Assembly (NCBI RefSeq): GCF_000374545.1
Contig: NZ_KB894588.1
Coordinates: 1 to 64,000, forward strand
Source of the DNA: Anaeromusa acidaminophila DSM 3853
Lineage (GTDB): Bacteria > Bacillota > Negativicutes > Anaeromusales > Anaeromusaceae
Reading direction: 5' to 3'
Length of the DNA: 64,000 nt
Positions 37,105 through 45,775 of this stretch are shown piece by piece; position 1 is the stretch's first letter, and the number at the start of each line of letters is the position of its first letter. A program made the position numbers and the translations under genes. Under the pieces are notes generated by a model. That model searched no databases. It saw only the letters and a program-made list of their open reading frames with translations, and was not told the origin of the DNA.

Positions 37105-37776
37105 CTACAAGACTGCCGCTTGCACTGTTTCCAACCCTAAACGGTCAATCATACGTCCTAAACGTTCGTTTTTATTAGCATTTGCTTTATAATAGGTCAC
37201 AATTCGATCAACCAAAGCGATGACTTCTTCTTGATTCAAGCCTTGAGCCACTTCATTGCCCAACCGAGGCTTCACGCCTCCATTTCCTCCCATCAGTACC
37301 GTAAATCCCTTCGGCAAGCCGATAATGCCGATATCTTTCAGCACAGGCTCCGTACAAGCATTCACACAACCAGACACCGCAATTTTAAATTTAGAAGGCA
37401 ATTCCATACCGTGATAACGTTCATCCAAAGCCAGCCCCAACGTAACGCCGTCTTGCTGCGCCCGTTTACAAAAATGCGTAGCCGGGCAAATTTTTATGCT
37501 GCGCACGCAAAGACCAATGGCATGCCCTTTGTCCATGCCCAGTTCCTCCCAGACCTTGTCAATATCTTCTTCTTTGATGCCAACAATAGCAATACGCTGC
37601 GCCATAGTTAGCTTCAGCGCCTGGGCCTGGTATTTCTTCGCTACGTCCGCAATTTTGTGCAATACATCAGGATCTAGAATAATGCCTCCGGGAATGTGCG
37701 GCGCAACCGCATACGTATTGCGATCCCGTTGTACAATAGCGCCTTTTTCCAGCATGTCCATTTTCTGTGTTGTCAT
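37105..37776 (-). CDS. Small siroheme/Fe4S4 nitrite-sulfite reductase-like protein
   Basis: A 223-residue protein with one ferredoxin-like half (~20-80, YAVAPHIPGGII, LKLTMAQRIAIVGI) and the cofactor half with C-x5-C (CPATHFC at ~97-103) and C-x3-C (CVNAC near 137), the pattern that binds the coupled siroheme-[4Fe-4S] centre. It is about a third the size of assimilatory reductases, resembling the low-molecular-weight reductases of anaerobes such as Desulfovibrio. Electron donor and true substrate unknown. ATG at 37776. Confidence 0.88.
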   Translation of the reverse strand: MTTQKMDMLEKGAIVQRDRNTYAVAPHIPGGIILDPDVLHKIADVAKKYQAQALKLTMAQRIAIVGIKEEDIDKVWEELGMDKGHAIGLCVRSIKICPATHFCKRAQQDGVTLGLALDERYHGMELPSKFKIAVSGCVNACTEPVLKDIGIIGLPKGFTVLMGGNGGVKPRLGNEVAQGLNQEEVIALVDRIVTYYKANANKNERLGRMIDRLGLETVQAAVL

Positions 37777-37858
37777 AGCACCCTCCGCGAATTAGTATTA
37801 TTTAAGAAAAACTTCTTTTAAATTATACCTTATTTGTCACAATTTGACCAGTATCTTC

Positions 37859-37993
37859 TTAAAACAAAGCCGATCCAATCATGAGCAATAAGAGAATCAC
37901 AGCTACCGCACCACCAATATACATAGCTGCACGTCCCATCTTACGGCTTTCTTCGCGGTGCATCACTTTTCGACTAACCCCTTTTGTGCGCAT
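37859..37993 (-). CDS. Small membrane protein, 44 residues
   Basis: A short reading frame with a perfect AGGAGG seven bases before ATG. The product starts MRTKGVSRKVMHREESRKMG, a strongly basic tail with KxxRxxR spacing, then a single hydrophobic segment of ~22 residues (YIGGAVAVILLLLMIGSALF) reaching the C-terminus. The tail-anchor-like layout, strong ribosome site and co-direction with the siroheme gene (82 bases on) argue that it is real. No family recognised. Confidence 0.7.
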   Translation of the reverse strand: MRTKGVSRKVMHREESRKMGRAAMYIGGAVAVILLLLMIGSALF

Positions 37994-38142
37994 AATTGCC
38001 CCTCCTGTATGCCTTACTTCACCTAGTAGTCATTTTCGCTATTTAATTTTAAAACCCCTGCTCTTTCCTTGTTTTCTTCTCTCTTTAACAACAAAATGAT
38101 TTTTCTAACTCAATTTCTCTTTTGAAAATATCTAGTTACATA

Positions 38143-38162
38143 ATCAATAATAATTATTGTTG
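38143..38162. promoter_or_regulatory. Candidate operator before tpx (near-palindrome)
   Basis: A 20-base near-perfect palindrome, TCAAtAATAA/TTATTgTTGA, with one mismatched pair. It overlaps the -35 of the tpx promoter by four bases and resembles A/T-rich PerR/Fur-type operators. The repressor is unknown. Confidence 0.5.
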
Positions 38163-38186
38163 ACATTTCCAGTCAGTTTGATAGAA
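38159..38186 (+). promoter_or_regulatory. Promoter of tpx
   Basis: TTGACA (38159-38164), 16-base spacer, TAGAAT (38181-38186). Confidence 0.75.
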
Positions 38187-38264
38187 TATAACTGTAGTTG
38201 AAAAATATTATTATTTAGCTTCGATTATCGTTTATAAAACCTAAAAATAAAAGGAGGCTTTTAC

Positions 38265-38777
38265 ATGGAAAAGAGAAGCGGTTACTTAAAAATGAAAGGT
38301 ACTCCCTTGACCCTTTTGGGGCGGGAATTGAAAGTTGGTGAAAAAGCGCCTGATTTCCAAGCGCTTACACAAGATTTACAACCTTTCTCACTGTCTGATA
38401 CAGCTGGTAAGCTCCGCGTCATCAGCGTAGTGCCATCGATTGATACTCCTGTTTGCGATGCGCAGACTCGGTTTTTCAATCAAGATGCATCCAAGTTTCC
38501 GGATGTCGCCATTCTCTCCATCAGCGTGGATTTGCCCTTTGCCATCAAGCGTTATTGCGCAGCCCAGGGCATCGAAAATCTCACCACCCTCTCAGACCAC
38601 AAAGCGCTGGATTTCGGTTCTAAATACGGCTTTGTTATCGAAGAACTGCGCCTGCTCTCGCGCGGCGTCATCGTCGTAGACAAGGACGATATCATCCGTT
38701 ACATCCAATATGTTCCTAACGTAGAAGATGCGCCTGATTTCGACAGCGCTTTAGCTGCCGTAAAGACTCTTGCTTAG
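38265..38777 (+). CDS. tpx: Thiol peroxidase (Tpx-type peroxiredoxin)
   Basis: Reduces hydrogen and alkyl peroxides using thioredoxin. The 170-residue protein has the peroxidatic Cys C64 in PSIDTPVCDAQT and the resolving C98 in FAIKRYC, the atypical two-Cys arrangement of Tpx. The N-terminus keeps the TLLGRELKVGEKAPDF pattern. ATG follows GGAGG. Monocistronic: own promoter and a terminator shared with convergent polC. Its reductant might be the CSYC thioredoxin at 23616 or another one. Confidence 0.96.
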   Translation: MEKRSGYLKMKGTPLTLLGRELKVGEKAPDFQALTQDLQPFSLSDTAGKLRVISVVPSIDTPVCDAQTRFFNQDASKFPDVAILSISVDLPFAIKRYCAAQGIENLTTLSDHKALDFGSKYGFVIEELRLLSRGVIVVDKDDIIRYIQYVPNVEDAPDFDSALAAVKTLA

Positions 38778-38783
38778 AAAAAG

Positions 38784-38820
38784 AAAAAACTCCCGAAACC
38801 ATTGGTTTCGGGAGTTTTTT
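38784..38820. terminator. Bidirectional terminator between tpx and polC
   Basis: Perfect 17-base arms (AAAAAACTCCCGAAACC and complement) around loop ATT; T6 on either strand, serving both convergent genes. Confidence 0.92.
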
Positions 38821-38829
38821 TGTCTAAAA

Positions 38830-41800
38830 TCAACCAAACAACATCAGCTGATTGCTTTCCGGCAACCCTTCCAAGCAGCCATGATTACGCAGCGCTTCGA
38901 TAACGGCGCTAGAAACACGGGAACGAGACTTTAAATCCTCTTGCGAAGTAAACGGTCTATCTGGACAACGGCTGGCAACCAAGTTCAACGCAGCCGAGCC
39001 GCCAACGCCTTGCAACGCACCCAAAGGAGGAAGCAACGCTCCGTCGACAATGCGAAACTTAGACGCATCAGATTCATACAAATCAATTCGCTTAAAACTA
39101 AAGCCTCGCAAATACATTTCCATTGCCATTTCCATGATCGTAAAGAGGGCTTTATCCTTAGCCGAGGCCTCTTTTCCCTGCGCTTCAATGACATCCATTT
39201 CTTTTTTCAGGCTCCCCTTATCGCCAACAATACGGGCAGCGTCAAATTCCGTGGCGCGCACAGTAAAGTAGGCGGCATAAAAGGCCAAAGGATGGTGCAC
39301 TTTGAACCAAGCTATACGGAAAGCCATCATCACATAGGCTACTGCATGGGCCTTCGGAAACATATATTTAATCTTTTGACAGGATTCCACATACCAGTCC
39401 GGAACGTCTTTTTCTTTCATTTTCGCGACATTTTCCGGAGTAATGCCCTTCCCTTTACGCACGCCCTCCATAATCTTAAAGGCTACCGAAGGTTCCACTC
39501 CCTTGTGAATTAAATAAATCATAATATCGTCGCGCGCGGAAATGGCTTCTGATAATTTGGCCGTTCCATCCTTAATTAAGTCTTGTGCATTATTCAACCA
39601 AACATCGGTACCATGGGAAAAACCGGAGATGCGCACTAATTCACTGAAGGTTGTCGGCAGCGTGTCTTCCAGCATCTGGCGCACAAATTTCGTGCCGAAT
39701 TCCGGAATACCAAAGGTTGCTACGGGACTTCCCATCAACTCTTTAGGAGTCAGACCGACTGCATCGGTGCTAGAAAAAAGACTCATCGTTACCGGATCGT
39801 CAAAGGGTATGGTTTTTGCGTCAATGCCAGTCAAATCCTCCAGCATGCGAATCACTGTCGGATCGTCGTGTCCCAGAATATCGAGCTTAACCAAACAAGA
39901 GTCAATTGAGTGATAATCAAAATGCGTTGTAATGGTTCCGGAATTTTTATCATCCGCTGGACGTTGGATGGGTGTAAACTGATGTACGTCCATATCTCGC
40001 GGCACAACCGTAATGCCCCCCGGATGCTGCCCTGTCGTACGCCGCACGCCGGTGCAGCCGCTGACGAGACAATTAATATGGGCATTACGAGGATTTTGAC
40101 CCCGATCGTTAAAATAGTTCTTCACAAAACCGTAGGCCGTCTTATCCGCCACCGTGGCGATAGTACCGGCGCGAAACACATTGTCCTTGCCAAAAAGTTC
40201 TTCCGTATACTTATGAGCTACCGGCTGATAATCTCCTGAAAAATTCAAATCAATATCTGGCACCTTGTCGCCGTTAAAACCCATAAAAACAGCAAACGGA
40301 ATATCCTGTCCGTCTTTGCGCAGGTGCTTGCCGCACTGCGGACAGTCCTTATCCGGCAAGTCAAAACCGCCTCCATAGCTGCCGTCAGTAACAAATTCAC
40401 TATGCAAGCAATGCTCGCAACGCCAATGCGGCGGCAACGGATTTACCTCTGTAATCCCGCTCATGGTCGCCACAAAGGAAGAACCTACCGACCCTCGAGA
40501 GCCAACCAAATATCCATCATCCAGCGATTTTTTCACCAGCTTATGCGCAATCAGATACAGCACGGCAAAGCCATTGCCAATAATGGATTTCAGTTCAAAC
40601 TCCAAGCGCTCTTCTACCAGTTTCGGCAATTCTTCGCCATACCATTCCCGTGCTTTGGCGTAGGACATGGAGCGAATGCTCTCTTCAGCTCCTGGAATTT
40701 CCGGCGCAAACAGCCGATTAGGAATAGGTTTAAAATCTTCAATCCACGAAGACACCTGTTGCGGCGCTTCAATAACCACTTCTCTGGCCTTGGCCTTCCC
40801 TAGATAAGAAAATTCCGCCAACATTTCGTCGGTAGTATGCATATAAAGAGGCGGCTGATGATCCGCATCGGAAAAGCCTTTGCCAGCCATCAAAATACGC
40901 CGGTATACTTCATCCTCCGGATTTAAGAAGTGCACGTCTCCTGTAGCCACCACAGGCTTGCCCGCTTTTTTAGCCAATTCGCATACCTTGCGGTTAATAT
41001 TACGCAGCCCTTCTTCGTCCGGAACCATGCCTTCCCGCACTAAAAACGCATTATTGCCGATAGGCTGTATCTCCAGATAATCGTAAAATTCAGCAATCCT
41101 AAGCAATTCACTTTCTGGCGACTGATGTACGATGGCCTGAATCAATTCTCCAGCCTCACAAGCCGAGCCCAAAATCAGCCCTTCCCTGTGCTCCACTAAT
41201 ACGGAACGCGGAATACGCGGCGTACGATGCAAGTACTTTAAATGGGAAATGGAAACCAAACGATATAAGTTACGCAGCCCAACTTGATTCTTCGCTAAAA
41301 TTACAATATGCCGAGCCTGGTTGATATCATGTTCAAAAAGATATCCTTCCATCCCGTAAATCACTTTAATACCGCAGTCTCCCGCCACCTTCTGCGCTTC
41401 AGGAAACGACTGCACAACTCCATGGTCGGTAATCGCAATAGCCGGGTGTCCCCAGCGCGCAGCCGTTTTAATCAGTTCTTTCGCCGAGACCATCCCGTCC
41501 ATATTGCTCATCCGCGTATGCGCATGAAGCTCAATCCGTTTTTCTTCGTTTGTATCTTGGCGCAATTCCTTATCTGCACGATTCATGCTGTCGGCGAACA
41601 AAACTAGGTCGTTGCTGAACTTATCATACTGCACCTTGCCACGCAAACGTACGCGCAAGCCGTCTTTCACATCGCCCACTGCTTTACGACAGCTTTCCCC
41701 ATCATCAAAAAACACCTTGCCGGCAATGCCGCCCGAGGGATCTCCGACGTCAAAGGTCATCAAAAATCGACCGGTCCGCAATTCGCGAATATCAACTTGA

Positions 41801-42516
41801 CTCAATTCCCCTTCGACAATAACGGATTTCTCTTCGTCTTGAATCAGCGACAACGGCTGCACTTTCTCTTTTGACAAAGATCTGCCGAAAAAGATACTGC
41901 TCTTTTTCCCAGCCCCTTCGCCGCCGTTTTTTTGCTGATCCTGTATCATTTCCAAGGCGGCCAGGTATTCCGGAGTCAACGCTTCCTCCGGTTGCGCCGC
42001 AACCGGTTCCGCTTGTGTAATGTTGCAAATGACCCGGCATTGCCGTTGAAAGCTTTCTGCAATCCAATGCTGCAGTTTAGCGGCCACATTTTGGCTTTCT
42101 GCCAATTCCGCCGCCAAAGAACCCTGTAGGTTCAAAGTAAGACATTCGTTTTTCCATTCCCAGCAAGAGGAAGTCAATAGCCTTTTTAAAGCTGGCTGCG
42201 CTCCCGAAACCAATTCGCAAACATCCGGCCAGTGCAATTGCAGATAGTCCTCAAGCCGTCCGGGACGCTGCACAAAACGTACCGTTTTTAAGCCGCAGCC
42301 CTGACAAAGGCTTCGGGCTAGCTGTTGCAGCGTTTGCTCCGCCAATAAGCATTCTACTTCTAAATGAACTACCCAGGACAAGGCTTGCGTATCCACATCT
42401 ACCTTGGCAATCTGAGCAGAACAAAGTCTGGCTTTTTCTTCTTGCGGTAAAACCAAGGGCTGCAGAAACTGCAAAAACGAATCTTGGCTCTCCGGTATAA
42501 TACAATACTGATGCAT
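38830..42516 (-). CDS. polC: DNA polymerase III PolC-type alpha subunit lacking the exonuclease domain
   Basis: Replicative polymerase of Bacillota. Family proteins are ~1430-1450 residues; this one is 1228. Domains: N-terminal region (~1-190), OB fold (~225-310), PHP (~329-540), the PolC zinc site (C700, C703, C725, C728), palm with PDIDLNFSGD (D754, D756) and KLDILG (D879), fingers and C-terminal helix-hairpin-helix. In other PolC proteins the 3'-5' exonuclease (VVFDVETTG) interrupts PHP after GLEANxVDD; here GMEGYLFEHD runs straight on into RHIVILAKN with no DxE exonuclease motif anywhere. The nine PHP metal ligands expected from active PHP polymerases are all present: H331, H333, D340, H365, E390, H403, C453, D527, H529. 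ATG at 42516 has AAGGAAGGG upstream. Only 29 bases separate it from nrdG. Confidence 0.95.
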   Translation of the reverse strand: MHQYCIIPESQDSFLQFLQPLVLPQEEKARLCSAQIAKVDVDTQALSWVVHLEVECLLAEQTLQQLARSLCQGCGLKTVRFVQRPGRLEDYLQLHWPDVCELVSGAQPALKRLLTSSCWEWKNECLTLNLQGSLAAELAESQNVAAKLQHWIAESFQRQCRVICNITQAEPVAAQPEEALTPEYLAALEMIQDQQKNGGEGAGKKSSIFFGRSLSKEKVQPLSLIQDEEKSVIVEGELSQVDIRELRTGRFLMTFDVGDPSGGIAGKVFFDDGESCRKAVGDVKDGLRVRLRGKVQYDKFSNDLVLFADSMNRADKELRQDTNEEKRIELHAHTRMSNMDGMVSAKELIKTAARWGHPAIAITDHGVVQSFPEAQKVAGDCGIKVIYGMEGYLFEHDINQARHIVILAKNQVGLRNLYRLVSISHLKYLHRTPRIPRSVLVEHREGLILGSACEAGELIQAIVHQSPESELLRIAEFYDYLEIQPIGNNAFLVREGMVPDEEGLRNINRKVCELAKKAGKPVVATGDVHFLNPEDEVYRRILMAGKGFSDADHQPPLYMHTTDEMLAEFSYLGKAKAREVVIEAPQQVSSWIEDFKPIPNRLFAPEIPGAEESIRSMSYAKAREWYGEELPKLVEERLEFELKSIIGNGFAVLYLIAHKLVKKSLDDGYLVGSRGSVGSSFVATMSGITEVNPLPPHWRCEHCLHSEFVTDGSYGGGFDLPDKDCPQCGKHLRKDGQDIPFAVFMGFNGDKVPDIDLNFSGDYQPVAHKYTEELFGKDNVFRAGTIATVADKTAYGFVKNYFNDRGQNPRNAHINCLVSGCTGVRRTTGQHPGGITVVPRDMDVHQFTPIQRPADDKNSGTITTHFDYHSIDSCLVKLDILGHDDPTVIRMLEDLTGIDAKTIPFDDPVTMSLFSSTDAVGLTPKELMGSPVATFGIPEFGTKFVRQMLEDTLPTTFSELVRISGFSHGTDVWLNNAQDLIKDGTAKLSEAISARDDIMIYLIHKGVEPSVAFKIMEGVRKGKGITPENVAKMKEKDVPDWYVESCQKIKYMFPKAHAVAYVMMAFRIAWFKVHHPLAFYAAYFTVRATEFDAARIVGDKGSLKKEMDVIEAQGKEASAKDKALFTIMEMAMEMYLRGFSFKRIDLYESDASKFRIVDGALLPPLGALQGVGGSAALNLVASRCPDRPFTSQEDLKSRSRVSSAVIEALRNHGCLEGLPESNQLMLFG

Positions 42517-42545
42517 GAAAATCCCTTCCTTAGGAAAGTGATTGC

Positions 42546-43049
42546 TTAGCTCGCCGCCAATCCATATAATACGGCGCAGCCAGCCTCACGGCTTTTTCGC
42601 ACATCCAAAATTCGTTGATTGCGCGAACCGCGATATGGCAATGTCAAATCCCTTTCACCTTGCACAAAAGGGCCGTCAACAAGCACATCCACCCAGCGTA
42701 AAGCAGGCAAATGACTAATTTCCTCGTATAGATACCCCGTATAAAGCCAGATATCCACATTAGAAAGTCGCATGCGCAGCTCAGCCAGTACAATTTCCAA
42801 CGCTTCCGCCTGAAGCAGAGGATCGCCGCCACTGAAAGTAATCCCCTTATGCAACGGAGTCAATCGCTTCAAAATCTCTTGCACCAATTGACTTTCTTCC
42901 CATTCCGTACCGCCGTCAACCGAAAGGAGCGCCGGGTTATGACAACCCTCACAGCGTCTTGGGCAACCTTGCAGAAATACCGTAAGTCGGATTCCTTCAC
43001 CGTCTACAATGGATTCATCTAGAATATCCGCACACCGAATCATAGTCAC
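42546..43049 (-). CDS. nrdG: Anaerobic ribonucleotide reductase activating enzyme
   Basis: Radical SAM enzyme that makes the glycyl radical on NrdD. The 167-residue protein has C29-x3-C33-x2-C36 (CPRRCEGC), TFSGGDPLLQAEAL near 70 for SAM binding, and DVLVDGPFVQ near 121. GTG at 43049 with GGGAAG upstream; an ATG two codons on is possible. Follows nrdD by 23 bases. Confidence 0.95.
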   Translation of the reverse strand: MTMIRCADILDESIVDGEGIRLTVFLQGCPRRCEGCHNPALLSVDGGTEWEESQLVQEILKRLTPLHKGITFSGGDPLLQAEALEIVLAELRMRLSNVDIWLYTGYLYEEISHLPALRWVDVLVDGPFVQGERDLTLPYRGSRNQRILDVRKSREAGCAVLYGLAAS

Positions 43050-43072
43050 TTACACTTCCCTTGTTTAGACAA

Positions 43073-45091
43073 TCATTTTCGAAAATGACTGACACGTTCA
43101 TTCAATTCCTGCTGTTTAGAATCATTGAACCGCTCGGTAGTACTCAAATAACCGGTAATTCGACGCACGCGCCGTACCGAGGTAGCACTGCAAGAGGGGC
43201 AGGACTCCGTCTCAATAACCCCTAGATAACCGCATTTTTGGCAAAAATCAACAGGGAAATTGATACCTGCATAGCCGAAATCATTCTCTTTCATATGCCG
43301 CAATACCGCTTCCACTGCAGCTAAATTATTAACAGGCGGGGAACTAAATTCCACATAGCTAATGTGGCCTGCATTGGTCATTTTGTGATAGGGCCCTTCA
43401 ATGCGCACCTTCTCAAAGGCATTAATGGGATAATATACAGGTACATGGAACGAATTTGTATAATAATCGCGATCCGTCACACCAGGAATAATGCCGTATT
43501 CCTTACGATCCATACGCAAGAAACGACCAGACAGGCCTTCGGCAGGCGTAGCCAGCAAGGAATAATTCAAGCCATATTTATCAATCGCCTTATCAACTTT
43601 ATCACGCATAAAGGAGACGATTTCTTCCCCCAATGCCCTTGCTTCTTCGTCCTCGCCATGGTGAGCGCCAGTAAGAGCAATCAAAGTCTCCGCCAATCCA
43701 ATAAACCCTACTGACAACGTGCCATGTTTGATCACCGGCTCAATCGGATCGTTCGGCTTGAGCGCTTCCGATTCTAAATACAAGTGCTGCCCCATCAAAA
43801 AAGGCATATCTTTGACTTTCAAACTCGCCTGCACTTGATAACGATGATACAACTGCTCGCAAGCCAAGTCGATCAAATCAGACAAACTTTGATAAAACTT
43901 CATCAAATCTCGTTCTGCCTTGATTCCCAGCCGCGGCAGGTTAATGGTCGTAAAGCTGAGATTTCCCCTGCCGTCGGTAACCTCCGGTCCGCAACAGTTA
44001 GCCATCGTACGGGTCCGACACCCCATATAGCCAACCTGATCCCCGTAAGGCGCATTAAAAGAAGAATCCATAAAGCTAAAAGTAGGATTTAATCTCTGGG
44101 ACGCTACGCGCATGGCTAATTGAAACAAATCATAGTTGGGATCGCCAGGATTAAAGTTAACGCCCTCTTGAATTCGGAAAATGATGTTCGGGAAAATCGG
44201 ATTTTCACCTCGTCCCAAACCTTTTTCATAAGCCAAGAGAATATTTTTGATTACACTGCGACCAGCTGGCGACGTATCAGTTCCGATATTCAAACTGGAA
44301 AAAGGAACCTGCGCTCCAGCTCGGCTATGCATGGAATTGAGGTTGTAAATCAAGGCCTCCATGGCTTGATAGACTTCTTCTTCACTAGCCTGCTCCATAA
44401 ACGGCGCCATATCGCGATCAAAAAAAGCAAAGCTTTGTCCTCCATGCATGTCATTCTGACTGCTTTGCAAGATAATGGCAGCTAACGCAGTCGCACTAGC
44501 CGGACGTTTCGGAGAGCGGATAAAACCATGACCGTTATTAAAACCGGAATGCAGTAATTTCCCCAACGGAATTTGCACGCAAGTCAGGGTTTTGCCGTAA
44601 AAATCCAGATCGTGAATATGGATATCTCCGCGTCGGTGCGCCTGAGCCATTTCTTCTGGAATTAAACGGTTCAAATAGTAAGCTTTACTCGCCGCCGATG
44701 CAATTTGCAGCATTTTAGCTGATGGGGAATTAGAAACATTAGCGTTTTCACGGCTCGTTTCTACCAAAATATCAGCTACAGCATCCATTAATTCCGACTG
44801 GGATTCACGCATTCGAGTCCGTTGGTAACGATATAAAATATAAGCTTTTGCTGTTTTGGCATGGCCCTTTTCAATTAGGATTTTTTCAACCGTATCTTGA
44901 ACATCTTCTACAGTAAAACTGCCGCCATTGTATTTTTGCTTTAAAAAGCGTAACACATCCAAAGTCAATTCCATTGCCATTTGCCGGTCCGCACCGCCTA
45001 CAGCTTTCGCCGCCTTAAAAATAGCATCGGTAATTTTTGTTTCATCAAAAGAAACTTCTCGGCCATCTCTTTTCCGAATCATTGTGAACAT
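43073..45091 (-). CDS. nrdD: Anaerobic (class III) ribonucleoside-triphosphate reductase
   Basis: Reduces ribonucleoside triphosphates without oxygen. The 672-residue protein has an N-terminal ATP-cone (~3-95), the (beta/alpha)10 catalytic barrel with SQNDMHGGQSFAFFD and VGYMGCRTRTMAN, a zinc site C617, C620, C631, C634, and the glycyl radical site G647 in RRITGYLST. ATG at 45091. Part of nrdR-nrdD-nrdG and implies an obligate or facultative anaerobe. A ~45-base gap to nrdR shows no terminator. Confidence 0.97.
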   Translation of the reverse strand: MFTMIRKRDGREVSFDETKITDAIFKAAKAVGGADRQMAMELTLDVLRFLKQKYNGGSFTVEDVQDTVEKILIEKGHAKTAKAYILYRYQRTRMRESQSELMDAVADILVETSRENANVSNSPSAKMLQIASAASKAYYLNRLIPEEMAQAHRRGDIHIHDLDFYGKTLTCVQIPLGKLLHSGFNNGHGFIRSPKRPASATALAAIILQSSQNDMHGGQSFAFFDRDMAPFMEQASEEEVYQAMEALIYNLNSMHSRAGAQVPFSSLNIGTDTSPAGRSVIKNILLAYEKGLGRGENPIFPNIIFRIQEGVNFNPGDPNYDLFQLAMRVASQRLNPTFSFMDSSFNAPYGDQVGYMGCRTRTMANCCGPEVTDGRGNLSFTTINLPRLGIKAERDLMKFYQSLSDLIDLACEQLYHRYQVQASLKVKDMPFLMGQHLYLESEALKPNDPIEPVIKHGTLSVGFIGLAETLIALTGAHHGEDEEARALGEEIVSFMRDKVDKAIDKYGLNYSLLATPAEGLSGRFLRMDRKEYGIIPGVTDRDYYTNSFHVPVYYPINAFEKVRIEGPYHKMTNAGHISYVEFSSPPVNNLAAVEAVLRHMKENDFGYAGINFPVDFCQKCGYLGVIETESCPSCSATSVRRVRRITGYLSTTERFNDSKQQELNERVSHFRK

Positions 45092-45136
45092 ATAACAACC
45101 GCCTCGCTTATTCTAAAAATAGGAGCAAGAGTGTGA

Positions 45137-45631
45137 TTATCCTTTTTTTCTCCCTTTGCTCTTAAGCGGCCCTTGCTGCCGCCTCAAAAGCAAAGATTCC
45201 AGTTCATCTTTAAAATTATGCAAATCCGTAAACTGTCGATACACAGAGGCAAAACGAACATAAGCCACCGGATCTACATCCTGCAGCAAAACCATAACTC
45301 TTTCGCCAATTTCCCGCGAAGAAATCTCTCTCTCCATCGTGTTATAGATATCTCGTTCCACCTGGTTGGCCAATTCTTCAATTTCCTGCAAAGATACAGG
45401 CCTTTTTTCACAAGCTCGCATAAGTCCCGCTTGCAGCTTTGCCTTGTCAAACATCTCCCGTCGACCGTCTTTCTTCACGACCATCACAGGTACTTTTTCA
45501 ACTACTTCATATGTAGTAAAGCGTCGTTGACAATGCAGGCATTCACGGCGTCTGCGAATAGACACCCCTTCTTCAGCCGCCCGGGAATCAATAACCTTGC
45601 TTTCCGGAAATGCACAAAACGGACAGCGCAC
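45137..45631 (-). CDS. nrdR: Transcriptional repressor NrdR
   Basis: ATP/dATP-sensing repressor of ribonucleotide reductase genes. The 164-residue protein has the zinc ribbon C3-x2-C6, C31-x2-C34, and an ATP-cone at ~49-139 (VVKKDGRREMFDKAKL). The C-terminal KSKGRKKG tail is basic. GTG at 45631 with AGGAGGAG upstream. Located directly before its expected target nrdD; likely autoregulated. Confidence 0.96.
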   Translation of the reverse strand: MRCPFCAFPESKVIDSRAAEEGVSIRRRRECLHCQRRFTTYEVVEKVPVMVVKKDGRREMFDKAKLQAGLMRACEKRPVSLQEIEELANQVERDIYNTMEREISSREIGERVMVLLQDVDPVAYVRFASVYRQFTDLHNFKDELESLLLRRQQGPLKSKGRKKG

Positions 45632-45643
45632 TAGCGTCTCCTC

Positions 45644-45688
45644 CTACTATATATGGTATTTCCTTTTATATTATAAGCCATATCTTGT
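45644..45688 (-). promoter_or_regulatory. Candidate NrdR boxes and -10 before nrdR
   Basis: On the minus strand ATACCATATATAGTAG (45644-45659) matches 12 of 16 positions of ACACwATATnkwGTGT as I remember it; a weaker second site lies at 45675-45688, about three helical turns away. A TATAAT lies between them. The spacing is about 29 rather than ~31. Confidence 0.45.
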
Positions 45689-45747
45689 AATACTACCAGA
45701 CGACGAAAGGCCTACAAAAAAATTTATACTTCCTTAAGCCATAAAAA

Positions 45748-45768
45748 AAACTCCGCAATGCGGAGTTT
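45748..45768 (-). terminator. Terminator of the tRNA operon
   Basis: AAACTCCGC/GCGGAGTTT stem, loop ATT, then a T-run on the minus strand just after tRNA-Leu. Confidence 0.85.
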
Positions 45769-45775
45769 AAATTTT

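Noticed and set aside
38830-42516. PolC shortness as a frameshift or partial gene
   Set aside because: The reading frame is uninterrupted with all N- and C-terminal domains in place; only the exonuclease insert is absent, so it is a clean domain loss rather than a truncation.
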